Origin: CAZAAW01 sp964483325
Lineage (GTDB): Bacteria; Pseudomonadota; Alphaproteobacteria; Rhizobiales; Kaistiaceae
Length of the DNA: 64,000 bases
Assembly: GCA_964483325.1 (NCBI GenBank)
Contig: CAZAAW010000011.1
Coordinates: 1 to 64,000, forward strand
Direction of reading: 5' to 3'
In this document: one piece after another, positions 1 to 9,933 of the stretch
Layout of the letters: each line of letters begins with the position of its first letter
Numbering within the stretch: position 1 is the stretch's first letter
Position numbers and translations under genes: made by a program
Notes under the pieces: model-generated
What the model was told of the DNA's origin: nothing
Database searches by the model: none
Seen by the model: only the letters and a program-made list of their open reading frames with translations

Positions 1-41
1 CTATAATGTCTGTGTTTATTCAATAAGATAGTGTGGACAGA

Positions 42-131
42 TGGCGGAGGGAGGGGGATTCGAACCCCCGATACGGTTGCCCGTATACACACTTTCCAGG
101 CGTGCGCCTTCAACCACTCGGCCACCCCTCC
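42..131 (-). tRNA. tRNA-Ser (anticodon GGA)
   Basis: Read on the minus strand, this 90-nt stretch folds as a class II tRNA: a seven-pair acceptor stem (GGAGGGG with TCCCTCC, last pair G-U), a D arm containing GGCCGAGTGGTTGAAGGC, an anticodon loop CTGGAAA with anticodon GGA, a long variable arm and a T arm with GGTTCGAATCC. The CCA end is encoded. The long variable arm and G discriminator fit serine. It would read UCC and UCU codons. It stands alone, pointing out of the window. Confidence 0.97.
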
Positions 132-515
132 GCATGGACGCCCTGCGGCGCCGCTGCCGGTCTTGCGGCCCTCAGAGGGCCCCGACAGGCGCGGCACTAT
201 AGCCATGGCGCCTGCCGCCGCAAGGCGGTCGATCGCGCCTCCGGGCGCCGGGCCTGCGGCGGAAACCGCCACTGGCGCGTCTTACTCTGTAATTGTTCCA
301 GTCTTTACTTTGGAATTCCCCCGAAACATAGCGCTTGACGCTGTTTCGGACTTTCTCTTTCCTGTCGCCGCAGATCGCTCGACAGGGCGACCGTTCATTT
401 CTGCAAGGAGAAACCGGGGCTGCGTCGCCGGTTGCGCATCGCTCCCGCCCGCTGGCGGGCCGCCCTGCTGGCCGTGCGCCTGCTCCGCATCCGACGATCC
501 GATGGAGACCCCGAC
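132..515. other. Intergenic region upstream of the imelysin operon
   Basis: About 380 bp without a convincing gene, between the tRNA and the first imelysin gene. It should carry the promoter of the four-gene operon that follows. A less GC-rich patch around 285-330 contains TTTGGAA at 309-315, which fits one half of the Irr-type iron box (TTTRGAA). The second half is poorly conserved, so I do not call an operator. The ribosome binding site GGAG lies at 504-507. Confidence 0.4.
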
Positions 516-1790
<1,275 letters not shown>

Positions 1791-1797
1791 GAGTCGC

Positions 1798-1820
1798 CGG
1801 CCGGCCTTTCGGGCCGGCCG
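1798..1820. other. Intercistronic hairpin in the imelysin operon
   Basis: A perfect nine-pair stem (CGGCCGGCC and its complement) closes a TTTCG loop in the 35-bp gap between the first imelysin gene and the di-haem gene. There is no T tract, so it looks like an mRNA-processing or stabilising hairpin rather than a terminator. Confidence 0.5.
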
Positions 1821-1825
1821 CCAGA

Positions 1826-3289
1826 ATGCCCGTGACGACTTTCCGTTCAGCGCTCGCCTTTGCCGCCCTTGCGGCGGCGACGGCGGGCATCGCCGTTTAT
1901 GCCGCCGCCGGCGCGGCGCCGCTGCGCCCCGACCTCACCGCCAAGGACCGGGCGCGCATCGCCGGCATCGTGCGGCCGGCGACGGATTTCTCCGCTCCGG
2001 AGCGCTTCGAGACCAACCAGGGCGGCGCCACGACGACCCGCCGCTTCGACCGCGACGCCTTTTCGCAGCCGGCCGCCAATCTCGAATTCGCCGACCGCGC
2101 CCGCTTCTCGGTCGGCAACGGCATCTTCCGCAAGCTGTGGGTCTCGGCGCCGTCCTCGACCACCGGCTCGGACGGGCTGGGGCCGCTGTTCAACGCCCGC
2201 GGCTGCCAGGAATGCCACCTCAAGGACGGCCGCGGCCATCCGCCGGCGCCGGGCGATCCGGTGTCCTTCGTCTATTTCCTCAGCGCTCCCGCCACCGATG
2301 GGCCGGAACCTGCCTATGGCGGCCAGATCCAGGATTTCGCCGCCCCCGGTCTGGTGGCGGAGGGGCATCCGGCCGTCACCTACGAGGAGCGCCCGGTGAA
2401 GCTCAATGGCGGCACCGCCTCGCTGCGCGTGCCGCATTACCGCGTCGACGACCTGGCGCATGGGCCGCTGCCGGAAGGCACCCTCACCTCGCCGCGCGTC
2501 GCGCCGCCGATGATCGGCCTCGGCCTCCTCGAAGCCATCCATCCCGACGATCTCGCCGCCCTCGCCGATCCGGACGATGCCGATGGCGACGGCATTTCCG
2601 GCCGCCTCGGCCGCAGCACCGACGGCGGCATCGGCCGCTTCGGCTGGAAGGCGACCGAGCCGTCGCTGGCGACGCAGTCGGCACGCGCCTTCTTCGCCGA
2701 CATGGGTCTGTCGACGCCGGCCTTCCCCGACGGCCATGGCGAATGCACTCCTGCCGAGACGCGCTGCCTTGCCGCGCCGGTCGGCGCCGAGCCCGGCGGG
2801 TTCGAGGTGCCGCAGGAACTGTTCGACGAGGTGGTGTTCTACAGCCAGCATCTTGCCGTGCCGGCGCGCCGCGATGTCGGCGACGCGCAGGTGCTGCAGG
2901 GCAAGGCGCTGTTCTACGGCGCCGGCTGCACCGGCTGCCACACGCCGAAATTCGTCACCTCCAACGATCCGTCGGTGCTGCCGTCGCTGCGCCGCCAGCT
3001 CATCTGGCCCTACACCGACCTCCTCCTGCACGACATGGGGCCGGAGCTTGCCGACGGCCGGCCGCAGGGGGTCGCCGACGGCCAGGAATGGCGCACGACG
3101 CCGCTGTGGGGCATCGGCCTTGCCGGCACCGTCGACAAGCGCGCCGGCTACCTGCATGACGGCCGCGCCCGCACCCTCCTGGAGGCGATCCTGTGGCATG
3201 GTGGCGAAGGCGCCGCGTCGCGCGACCGCGTCGTCGACATGACGCCGGACGAGCGCGACGCGCTGGTCCGCTTCCTCCAGTCGCTGTGA
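1826..3289 (+). CDS. DUF1111 di-haem oxidoreductase-like c-type cytochrome
   Basis: A 487-residue exported protein with an N-terminal hydrophobic leader and two haem c sites, CQECH (Cys127) and CTGCH (Cys368). This spacing fits the DUF1111 family, often labelled thiol oxidoreductase or putative di-haem peroxidase. The C-terminal section, with RTTPLWGIG and a YLHDGRA motif, is typical of the family. It sits 35 bp after one imelysin gene and 7 bp before another. In such operons it is thought to handle redox chemistry of iron in the periplasm, but the reaction is not established. I infer a periplasmic redox role in iron handling. Confidence 0.88.
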   Translation: MPVTTFRSALAFAALAAATAGIAVYAAAGAAPLRPDLTAKDRARIAGIVRPATDFSAPERFETNQGGATTTRRFDRDAFSQPAANLEFADRARFSVGNGIFRKLWVSAPSSTTGSDGLGPLFNARGCQECHLKDGRGHPPAPGDPVSFVYFLSAPATDGPEPAYGGQIQDFAAPGLVAEGHPAVTYEERPVKLNGGTASLRVPHYRVDDLAHGPLPEGTLTSPRVAPPMIGLGLLEAIHPDDLAALADPDDADGDGISGRLGRSTDGGIGRFGWKATEPSLATQSARAFFADMGLSTPAFPDGHGECTPAETRCLAAPVGAEPGGFEVPQELFDEVVFYSQHLAVPARRDVGDAQVLQGKALFYGAGCTGCHTPKFVTSNDPSVLPSLRRQLIWPYTDLLLHDMGPELADGRPQGVADGQEWRTTPLWGIGLAGTVDKRAGYLHDGRARTLLEAILWHGGEGAASRDRVVDMTPDERDALVRFLQSL

Positions 3290-3296
3290 CGCCGCC

Positions 3297-4391
3297 ATGC
3301 TGCGCTTCGCCCCGCTCCGCCCCGTCCTTCTCGCCTGCGCTGCCGTCCTCGCCGCGGCGCTGCCGGGGCGGGCGGCGGACGAGGCGGCGATGGACGGCTT
3401 CGTCGGCCGGGCGCTGACGGCCTTCATCCGCCCGGCCTTTGCCGATCTCGCCCGCGATACCGCCACCCTCGGCGCCAGCACCGAGGCCCTCTGCGCCGCC
3501 CCCGGCGAGGATGCGCTGAAGGCGGCGCAGGGCGCCTTTGCCGTCGTGGTGCGCGACTGGGGGCGCGTCTCCTGGCTCAATCTCAGCCCGATGGTCGAGG
3601 ACAGCCGGCAGGAGCGCTTCTTCTTCTGGCCCGACCCGCGCGGCATCGCGCTGCGCCAGGTGCAGGCGGCGCTGGCCGGCGCCGATCCGGCGCTCACCGA
3701 CCCGGCGGCGCTGCCCGGCAAGAGCGTCGCGCTACAGGGGCTGGGAGCGCTGGAGTTCCTGCTCTACGGCACCGGCGCCGAGACCCTTGCCGGCCCGGAC
3801 GGCGCCTATCGCTGCGGCTTCGCCGCCGCCATCGGCAAGAACCTGGAGACGCTGGCCGGCGCCATGGCCGCCGGTTTCGCCGAGGACAGCGCCTTCGTCG
3901 CCAATCTGCGCCAGCCCGGCCCGGACAATCCGCTGTTCCGCACCCATGCCGAAGCGGCCGGCAAGCTCTTCGTCGGCGCCGCGGCCGGCGTCGAGATCGT
4001 CAGCGACCGCATCCTCGGCACCGGGCTCGGCGACCGGCCGCAGGACGCCAAGCCGCGCTCGGCACCGCTATGGCGCAGCGATGCGACGCTCGCCTATGCC
4101 GCCGCCATGCTCGCCGGCATCGACGCCCTGCTCGCCGGCGGCAGGATGAGCGAGACGCTGCCGTCCGACCAGAGCTGGATGGAAGCCTCGCTGCATTACG
4201 AGCTCGGCGGCGCCATCAGCGGCCTCGCGGCAATCGGCATGCCCTTCACCGAGGCGAGCGCCGACACCGCCGGCCGCAGCCGCCTCATCGCCGTCTCGAC
4301 CCGCATCGGCAACGTCAAGGCGCTGTTCGACGCCTATACGCAGGGCGCCCTCGGATTAGGACTCGGATTCAATGGCCTCGATGGAGATTGA
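3297..4391 (+). CDS. Second imelysin family protein, GxHxxE histidine missing
   Basis: A 364-residue exported protein with a signal peptide ending near GRAADE. It aligns with the imelysin fold: an early WLNLSPMVEDSRQERFFFWPD segment and a motif region GLGALEFLLYG. There the family histidine of GxHxxE is Gly150, while Glu153 is kept. Divergent imelysins of this kind are common as the second member of imelysin pairs. The gene starts 7 bp after the di-haem gene, and its end overlaps the DUF1513 start by 20 bp, so translation is probably coupled. Probably a partner of the first imelysin in periplasmic iron binding. Confidence 0.85.
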   Translation: MLRFAPLRPVLLACAAVLAAALPGRAADEAAMDGFVGRALTAFIRPAFADLARDTATLGASTEALCAAPGEDALKAAQGAFAVVVRDWGRVSWLNLSPMVEDSRQERFFFWPDPRGIALRQVQAALAGADPALTDPAALPGKSVALQGLGALEFLLYGTGAETLAGPDGAYRCGFAAAIGKNLETLAGAMAAGFAEDSAFVANLRQPGPDNPLFRTHAEAAGKLFVGAAAGVEIVSDRILGTGLGDRPQDAKPRSAPLWRSDATLAYAAAMLAGIDALLAGGRMSETLPSDQSWMEASLHYELGGAISGLAAIGMPFTEASADTAGRSRLIAVSTRIGNVKALFDAYTQGALGLGLGFNGLDGD

Positions 4392-5490
4392 GCGCCGCGC
4401 CTTCCTGCGCGGCTCCGCCGCCCTGGCGCTGACCCTTTTCGGACCGCTGCGGGCGATGGCCGGCAGCGACGGCACGCCGGTCTATCTCAGCGCCTGCCAG
4501 CTCGCCGACGGCCGCTTCGCCATCGCCAGCTTCGACCCAGAGGGCGCCGTTCTGCGCACCGTGCCGCTGCCGGACCGCGGCCATGCCGTGACGCTGTCGC
4601 CCGACCGGCGCATCGCCATCGCCTTCGCCCGCCATCCGCGCGATTTCGCCGTCGCCTTCGATGTCGCCGGCGCGCGCGAGCCGGTGCTCTTCCGCGCCGC
4701 CGAAGGCCGGCATTTCTACGGCCACGGCGCCTTCTCGGCCGACGGCCGCATCGTCTACGCCACCGAGAACGACTACGACAATGCGCGCGGCGTCATCGGC
4801 GTCTATGACGCTGCCGACGGCTATCGCCGCCTCGGCGAGTTCGACAGCGGCGGCGTCGGGCCGCACGAGCTGCTGCTGATGCCGGACGGGGTGACGCTGG
4901 CGGTCGCCAATGGCGGCATCGAGACCCATCCCGACACCGGCGACGCCAAGCTCAACCTGCCGACAATGGCGCCGTCGCTCGCCTTCATCGGCACCCGCCA
5001 TGGCGACATCGCCGCCCAGCACGGCCTCACCGACGACCTGCATCAGCTCTCCATCCGCCACATGGCGACGGATGCCTCGGGCGCCATCTGGTTCGGCTGC
5101 CAGTACGAGGGGCCGGCGGAGGACCGGCCGCCGCTGATCGGCCGCGCCGGCGCCGGCGCCGGGCTGGAGCTGATGGCCGACCCGGCGCCGCTGCGCCGCT
5201 CGCTCGACAATTATGTCGGCTCGGTCGCCGCCAGCCGCGACGGCAGCATCATCGCCGCCTCCTCGCCGCGCGGCGGCCGCATCGTCTTCTGGGGCAGCGA
5301 CGGCAAGCTGCTCGGCGTCCAGGACCTCGCCGACGGCTGCGGCCTCGCCGCGATGCCCGCCGACGGCCGCTTCATCGCCACCTCCGGCCATGGCGACATC
5401 GTCGGCATGACGGCGACCGCCGAGACCCCGGTCGCGAAGCGCGACGTCTCGTGGGACAACCACGTCGCGGCGATCCTGCCGGCGGCGTGA
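4372..5490 (+). CDS. DUF1513 family beta-propeller-like exported protein
   Basis: A 372-residue protein whose N-terminus carries a twin-arginine-like signal (IERRAFLRGSAALALTLFG), so it probably reaches the periplasm folded, via Tat. The rest has repeated strand-rich blocks such as GHGAFSADGRIVYATEN and GPHELLLMPDG, as in seven-bladed propellers, and matches the DUF1513 family. That family almost always sits next to imelysin and DUF1111 genes. Its molecular role is unknown. It closes this operon, ending 18 bp before a dispersed repeat element. An alternative start is the ATG at 4381. Confidence 0.85.
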   Translation: MASMEIERRAFLRGSAALALTLFGPLRAMAGSDGTPVYLSACQLADGRFAIASFDPEGAVLRTVPLPDRGHAVTLSPDRRIAIAFARHPRDFAVAFDVAGAREPVLFRAAEGRHFYGHGAFSADGRIVYATENDYDNARGVIGVYDAADGYRRLGEFDSGGVGPHELLLMPDGVTLAVANGGIETHPDTGDAKLNLPTMAPSLAFIGTRHGDIAAQHGLTDDLHQLSIRHMATDASGAIWFGCQYEGPAEDRPPLIGRAGAGAGLELMADPAPLRRSLDNYVGSVAASRDGSIIAASSPRGGRIVFWGSDGKLLGVQDLADGCGLAAMPADGRFIATSGHGDIVGMTATAETPVAKRDVSWDNHVAAILPAA

Positions 5491-5507
5491 GGCCGGTGCG
5501 ATGCGGG

Positions 5508-5703
5508 TGCGAAGCGCCCGGCGGCGCTCCCCACCCGTCGCGGCTTCGCCGCGCCACCCTCCCCGCAAGCGGTGAGGGATGGGCGCCTCTTCTTGTCAGG
5601 GCACCACATCGGGAAGCGCGCAACTCATCCCTCACCGGCACGGGGAGGGTGGCGCGCGCCGGGAGGCGCGTGACGGGTGGGAACCCACGCCGGGCGCTTC
5701 GCA
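5508..5703. repeat. MITE-like dispersed element, copy 1
   Basis: A 196-bp element bounded by a perfect 16-bp inverted repeat (TGCGAAGCGCCCGGCG and its reverse complement at the far end). The inward sequence is also largely palindromic, for example CTCCCCACCC against GGGTGGG, and GGTGAGGGATG against CATCCCTCACCGG. A second, diverged copy lies at 59626-59826. It encodes nothing. It fills the gap between two convergent genes (DUF1513 and corC), so it could also act as a bidirectional terminator. Confidence 0.8.
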
Positions 5704-5727
5704 CCCCACCGAGACCCACCGCCCCGG

Positions 5728-7035
5728 TCAGGCCGGCGGTGTCGGCGCCGTGCGGTTGGTGGCGATGACCTTGTCGATGCGGCGGCCGTCGAGGTCGACG
5801 ACCTCGAAATGCCAGTCGCGCCATTCGAACGCCTCGCCCGCTTCCGGGATATGGCCGAGCTGGTTGAGCACGAAGCCGGCGAGCGTGTTGTAGTCCTCGT
5901 TCTCGTTCATGCCGGTCTCGTTGAACAGCCGCTCCACCTCGTCGATGGCGATGCGGCCGCTGAGCAGCCACGAGCCGTCGGCGCGCTGCACGGCGTCCGG
6001 GTCCTCCAGATCGCCCTCGTTCTGCGGCAGGTCGCCGGCGATGGCGATGAGGATGTCGGTGGGCGTGACGATGCCCTCGAAGGAGCCGTGCTCGTCGAGG
6101 ACGATCGCCATGTGCACCGGCGAATTGCGGAAGCGCTCCAGGAGGCGGATGATCGGCATGTGCTCGTCGACGAAGAGCGGCTCCTTGACCGCCGTGGAGA
6201 AATCCACCTTGCCGGTGCGGCTGAGCTGGTCGAAGGCGTCCTTGGCGTGCATGACGCCGACAACCTCGTCGACCTCGCCGCGGCTGACCGGGAAGCGCGA
6301 ATGGCCGGATTCGCGCATCTCCTGCATGATCGTCGCCGGCTCGTCCTCGATGTCGAGCCAGACGACGTCCGGCCGCGGCACCAGGATGGAGCGCACCGTC
6401 CGGTCGGCGATGCGGATGACGCCTTCCAGCATGGTGCGCTCTTCCGGATGGAAGACGCCGCTTTCGGCGCCTTCGGCGATCATCGTCTTGACCTCCTCCT
6501 CGGTGACTGTCTGCTCGACGACGCGCGGCACGCGCAGCAGCGTCAGCACCGCATCGGTCGAGACGCGCAGGAACCAGACGATCGGCGCGCCGATGCGCGA
6601 CAGGATCAGCATCGGCGTCGCGGCGAAGGCGGCGATGCCCTCGGCATTGTTGAGGGCGATGCGCTTCGGCACCAACTCGCCGATGATCAGCGACAGGTAG
6701 GTGACGACGATGACGACGATGGCGATGGCAAGGCCGTTGGCATAGGCGGCGAGCGCCGGGATGCCGGCCAGCGCCTTTGCCAGCGGCGCCGACAGCGTGG
6801 CGCCGGAATAGGCACCGTTGAAGATGCCGACCAGCGTGATGCCGACCTGCACCGTCGACAGGAAGCCGGTCGGGTCCTCGGCGAGGCGCATCGCCCGCTC
6901 GGCGCCGCGGCTGCCCTTCTGCACCATCTGCTGCAGGCGCGCCCGGCGGGCCGAAACGATGGCGAGCTCGGACATGGCGAAGAAGCCGTTGACCAGGATG
7001 AGCAGTCCGACGACGGCGATTTCCCAATATTGCAT
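5728..7035 (-). CDS. CorC/HlyC family (CNNM-type) membrane protein
   Basis: A 435-residue inner-membrane protein with the standard three-part layout. An N-terminal DUF21/CNNM transmembrane domain (about residues 1-190, starting MQYWEIAVVGLLILVNGFFA) is followed by a pair of CBS domains (about 210-330, with VPRPDVVWLDIED and IVTPTDILIAIAGD). A C-terminal CorC_HlyC transporter-associated domain follows (about 345-425, with NTLAGFVLNQLGHIP). Members are implicated in magnesium and cobalt efflux or homeostasis; the older haemolysin label is historical. It is a single gene, convergent with the DUF1513 gene and divergent from the protease gene. Full length for the family. Confidence 0.92.
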   Translation of the reverse strand: MQYWEIAVVGLLILVNGFFAMSELAIVSARRARLQQMVQKGSRGAERAMRLAEDPTGFLSTVQVGITLVGIFNGAYSGATLSAPLAKALAGIPALAAYANGLAIAIVVIVVTYLSLIIGELVPKRIALNNAEGIAAFAATPMLILSRIGAPIVWFLRVSTDAVLTLLRVPRVVEQTVTEEEVKTMIAEGAESGVFHPEERTMLEGVIRIADRTVRSILVPRPDVVWLDIEDEPATIMQEMRESGHSRFPVSRGEVDEVVGVMHAKDAFDQLSRTGKVDFSTAVKEPLFVDEHMPIIRLLERFRNSPVHMAIVLDEHGSFEGIVTPTDILIAIAGDLPQNEGDLEDPDAVQRADGSWLLSGRIAIDEVERLFNETGMNENEDYNTLAGFVLNQLGHIPEAGEAFEWRDWHFEVVDLDGRRIDKVIATNRTAPTPPA

Positions 7036-7313
7036 GGTCGGGTTTGCCGGGGCTTGGAGGCCGCGCCGGCCGGAATCCTATCGCTGGCGGGTGGATGACA
7101 TCGGGCGGCAGTTTCCCACGGAGCGGCGCCAGCCGGAAGCCCTGCCGGCACCACCATCCCCGCCATTTCCCTGAGCGGCAGGGCTTCGCGCGACAGAGGC
7201 TTCGGCTTTTGCCGCACCTTGGCTATGATCGTCCGGCGCGTGGGAACCGGGCGGGCGGCACCCCGGCGCCGGCCCGCCGCATGGCCGCGGCGGCGATGCA
7301 TGTGGAGGATCGC

Positions 7314-8372
7314 TTGAAGCGCTCGCTTTTCTCGTTGCCCGCCGGCGCGGCTCTCGCCCCGGCCGCCCTGTTCACGGCTCTGGTCTTTGCCGCCCCGGCC
7401 GCGGCCGCCGATCAGGATTTTCCCTTTTCCTACATTCCCGACGCCAAGCTCGCCGCGGCGGCGCAGGAGAGCGGCGTCCGCTTCCGCGTCCTCGGCGGCG
7501 AAGTGGCGGCCGATCATGCCTGGCCGTGGCAGGTGGCGCTGGTGCGCGCCAACGATGCCAATGTCTACGAGGGCCAGTATTGCGGCGGCAGCCTGATCAC
7601 CCGGCAATGGGTGCTGACGGCGGCGCATTGCGTCTACCAGAAGGCCGAGGACGGCACGCAGGTGCTGGTGGCACCGGAGACCATAAGGGTCCTCGCCGGC
7701 ACCAATATCCTGCAGGTCGGCACCGGCGAACTCCTCGGCGTGGCGCATGTCTATGCCCATCCCGACTATGACGCCGCCGCCATCGACAACGACATCGCGC
7801 TGATCGAGCTGGCGCGGCCGCCGGAAATCCCGTCCGTCGCCACCGTCAAGCTCCCGACCGCCGACATCGAGGCGCAGCTGGCGGCGGCCGGCACCGGCGC
7901 CATTGTCACCGGCTGGGGTCGCATGCAGGACGGGAAGTTCCCGGTCGACCTGCGCCAGGTGGCGATCTCCATCCTGCCGCGCGACGACTGCAACGCCGCG
8001 GTGGTCGAGGCGCGCACCACCGAAGCCCGCGAGACCTTCGCCCGCATCAAGGACACGCTCGGCGTCAGCGACGACAAGGCCGACGAGGCCTGGCAGCTGA
8101 TGCTGCAGTCGATCCACGGCCCGCTGACCGACAACATGGTCTGCTCCGGCAGCTATGCCGGCGGCGAGGGCTCCTGCAACGGCGACAGCGGCGGACCGCT
8201 GGTGGTGGCGCTGCCGGACAACAGCTATGTGCAGGTCGGCATCGTCAGCTGGGGCTTCACCTCCGACACCGATGCGGAGAGCTGCAGCGTCGACGCCCGC
8301 TTCTCCGCCTATACGCGGGTCGCCCGATACGAGGACTGGATCCGCGCCACGATCACCGGCGCCACGCGCTGA
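7314..8372 (+). CDS. Secreted trypsin-like serine protease (S1 family)
   Basis: A 352-residue exported protease. The chymotrypsin triad is intact: His105 in LTAAHC, Asp160 in DNDIALIEL and Ser292 in GDSGGPL. The mature chain probably begins after the RVLGGEVAADHAWPWQ activation-like segment, typical of S1 zymogens. I chose the TTG at 7314 because GGAGG lies 6 bases upstream and it gives a clean signal peptide (MKRSLFSLPAGAALAPAALF); ATGs at 7281 and 7296 are possible. An insert of about 60 residues between strands (around ARIKDTLGVSDDKADEAWQ) is longer than in trypsin. Target unknown; presumably periplasmic or extracellular. Confidence 0.9.
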   Translation: MKRSLFSLPAGAALAPAALFTALVFAAPAAAADQDFPFSYIPDAKLAAAAQESGVRFRVLGGEVAADHAWPWQVALVRANDANVYEGQYCGGSLITRQWVLTAAHCVYQKAEDGTQVLVAPETIRVLAGTNILQVGTGELLGVAHVYAHPDYDAAAIDNDIALIELARPPEIPSVATVKLPTADIEAQLAAAGTGAIVTGWGRMQDGKFPVDLRQVAISILPRDDCNAAVVEARTTEARETFARIKDTLGVSDDKADEAWQLMLQSIHGPLTDNMVCSGSYAGGEGSCNGDSGGPLVVALPDNSYVQVGIVSWGFTSDTDAESCSVDARFSAYTRVARYEDWIRATITGATR

Positions 8373-8471
8373 GCGCCGGCTGGCTGGCGCGCCGTCCGGC
8401 TGCTACAAGCCGGCATCGCCCGCGCCGGCCCTGCCGCGCCGGGCGCGACACACCTGCGTTCCGGGCCAGCC

Positions 8472-9425
8472 ATGACCGATCCATCCTCCGCCGCCGTCGC
8501 CGCCGCGGTGGCCGAATTCGCCACCCTTCGCGACTTCCTGCGCTGGGGCGTCAGCCGCTTCAACGCCGCCGGCATTGCCTATGGCCAGGGGGCCGGCAAC
8601 GCCCTCGACGAGGCGGCGTTCCTGATCCTGGAAACGCTGAACCTGCCGATCGACGACATCAATCCCTTCCTCGACGCCCGGCTGACCACCGATGAGCGGC
8701 GGCGGCTCGCCGAGATCATCGAGGCCCGCGCCGTCCGCCGCGTGCCGGCCGCCTATCTCACCGGCCACGCCTATATCCAGGACATCCGCTTCAACGTCGA
8801 CGAGCGGGTGCTGGTGCCGCGCTCCTTCATCGGCGAGCTGCTGGCCGGCGATATGGACCCGCTGGCCGGCGTGCCGCCCTTCGACGATCCCGACACGGTC
8901 GGGGCGGTGCTCGACCTGTGCACCGGCTCCGGGTGCCTGGCGGTGCTGGCGGCGCTGCGCTTCCCGCAGGCGGCGGTCGACGCCACCGACCTTTCCGCCG
9001 ACGCCCTGCAGGTGGCGCAGAGCAATGTCGCCGCCGCCGGGCTCGGCGACCGCATCGAATTGCATGAAGGCGACCTCTTCGCGCCGCTCGCCGGGCGGCG
9101 CTACGACATCGTCATCGCCAACCCGCCCTATGTCGATGCCGAGGCGATGGCGGCGCTGCCGCAGGAGTTCCGCCACGAGCCGGCGCTGGCGCTCGACGGC
9201 GGCACCGACGGGCTCGACATCGTCCGCCGCATCCTGGCGGCGGCGCCGGCGCATCTCAATCCGGGCGGCGGCCTCCTGTGCGAGATCGGCACCGGCCGCG
9301 AGCGCCTCGAGGCGGACTATCCCGAGGCGCCGTTCCTGTGGCTCGAGACGGAGGAGAGCTCCGGCGAGGTGTTCTGGCTGGCGGCGGAAGATTTCACGGC
9401 CCTGGCGCCGGCCGGCCGGCGCTGA
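8472..9425 (+). CDS. prmB: Ribosomal protein uL3 N5-glutamine methyltransferase
   Basis: A 317-residue cytoplasmic SAM-dependent methyltransferase. A helical N-terminal domain precedes a Rossmann core with the SAM loop DLCTGSGCLAV and the catalytic NPPY motif (IANPPYVDAEAMAALPQEFR). The DAEAM...LPQEFRHEP continuation after NPPY is characteristic of PrmB, which methylates a glutamine of ribosomal protein L3; PrmC, acting on release factors, differs here. The length is normal. No strong ribosome binding site precedes the ATG. A hairpin follows at 9439-9458. Confidence 0.93.
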   Translation: MTDPSSAAVAAAVAEFATLRDFLRWGVSRFNAAGIAYGQGAGNALDEAAFLILETLNLPIDDINPFLDARLTTDERRRLAEIIEARAVRRVPAAYLTGHAYIQDIRFNVDERVLVPRSFIGELLAGDMDPLAGVPPFDDPDTVGAVLDLCTGSGCLAVLAALRFPQAAVDATDLSADALQVAQSNVAAAGLGDRIELHEGDLFAPLAGRRYDIVIANPPYVDAEAMAALPQEFRHEPALALDGGTDGLDIVRRILAAAPAHLNPGGGLLCEIGTGRERLEADYPEAPFLWLETEESSGEVFWLAAEDFTALAPAGRR

Positions 9426-9434
9426 CTCCAAATG

Positions 9435-9458
9435 AAAACGCCGGCCCGAAGGCCGGCG
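9435..9458 (-). terminator. Rho-independent terminator of the small exported gene
   Basis: On the minus strand an eight-pair perfect stem (CGCCGGCC and GGCCGGCG) with a four-base TTCG loop is followed by TTTT. It ends transcription of the small gene at 9489-9732. On the plus strand the same hairpin sits 13 bp past prmB. Confidence 0.8.
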
Positions 9459-9488
9459 ATCTCGCTGCAAACAGATCCCTGACGCGGC

Positions 9489-9732
9489 TCAATAGGTGTC
9501 GACGTTGGGGTCGAATTGCGGATCGCTCTGCGTCAGGTCGAAGATGCGCGCCATGGCCGCCGGGCCGCAGCTCGGATCGCCATGAGCGATCTCGCGCAGC
9601 GTCGGCGCTGTAGATCGACTTGATGAAATCGCAGTCCAGCCTCTGAACCTGAGCGCTGGAGGGCGTGGCAGACACCACCGAGCCGAAGGCAAGGACGCTC
9701 AGGGTGGAAAGCAGTTTCTCGCGGGGTGACAT
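9489..9732 (-). pseudogene. Small exported protein interrupted by a one-base frameshift
   Basis: A strong AGGAGG lies 8 bases before the ATG at 9732, followed by a clear signal peptide (MSPREKLLSTLSVLAFGSVV, cleaved near SSAQ) and then LDCDFIKSIYSAD. Near 9600 the sensible reading moves to another frame (LREIAHGDPSCGPAAMARIF, ending NVDTY and stop at 9489). Removing one G at about 9600 would join both halves into an 80-residue Sec-exported protein with two cysteines. Read literally, the first frame runs on to 9394 into the prmB end with low-complexity residues. I do not recognise the family. It may be a real frameshift or a base-calling error. Confidence 0.65.
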
Positions 9733-9933
9733 CGAAGGGGCCTCCTAAGCGTGTCCGTGACTGTGTGCCACGGAATCCGGGCCCGGCAAAGCCAAAAAGC
9801 GTTTCCGGCCTGCAACACTGCTGCAACAATACGTTGCAGCGGCAAGCTTAGCGTCGGCTTAGCGCGTTGATTTCATGGCCGATCCGAGGTCGTTCCGGTG
9901 CCCCGCCGGGATGAAACGCCGGCGCAACACTTA

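Noticed and set aside
42..131. tRNA-Ser as an integration site for a genomic island
   Set aside because: No integrase and no direct repeat of the tRNA end in the window; the neighbours are ordinary chromosomal genes.
309..325. Irr iron box upstream of the imelysin operon
   Set aside because: Only the first half-site (TTTGGAA) fits; the second half is too degenerate to call.
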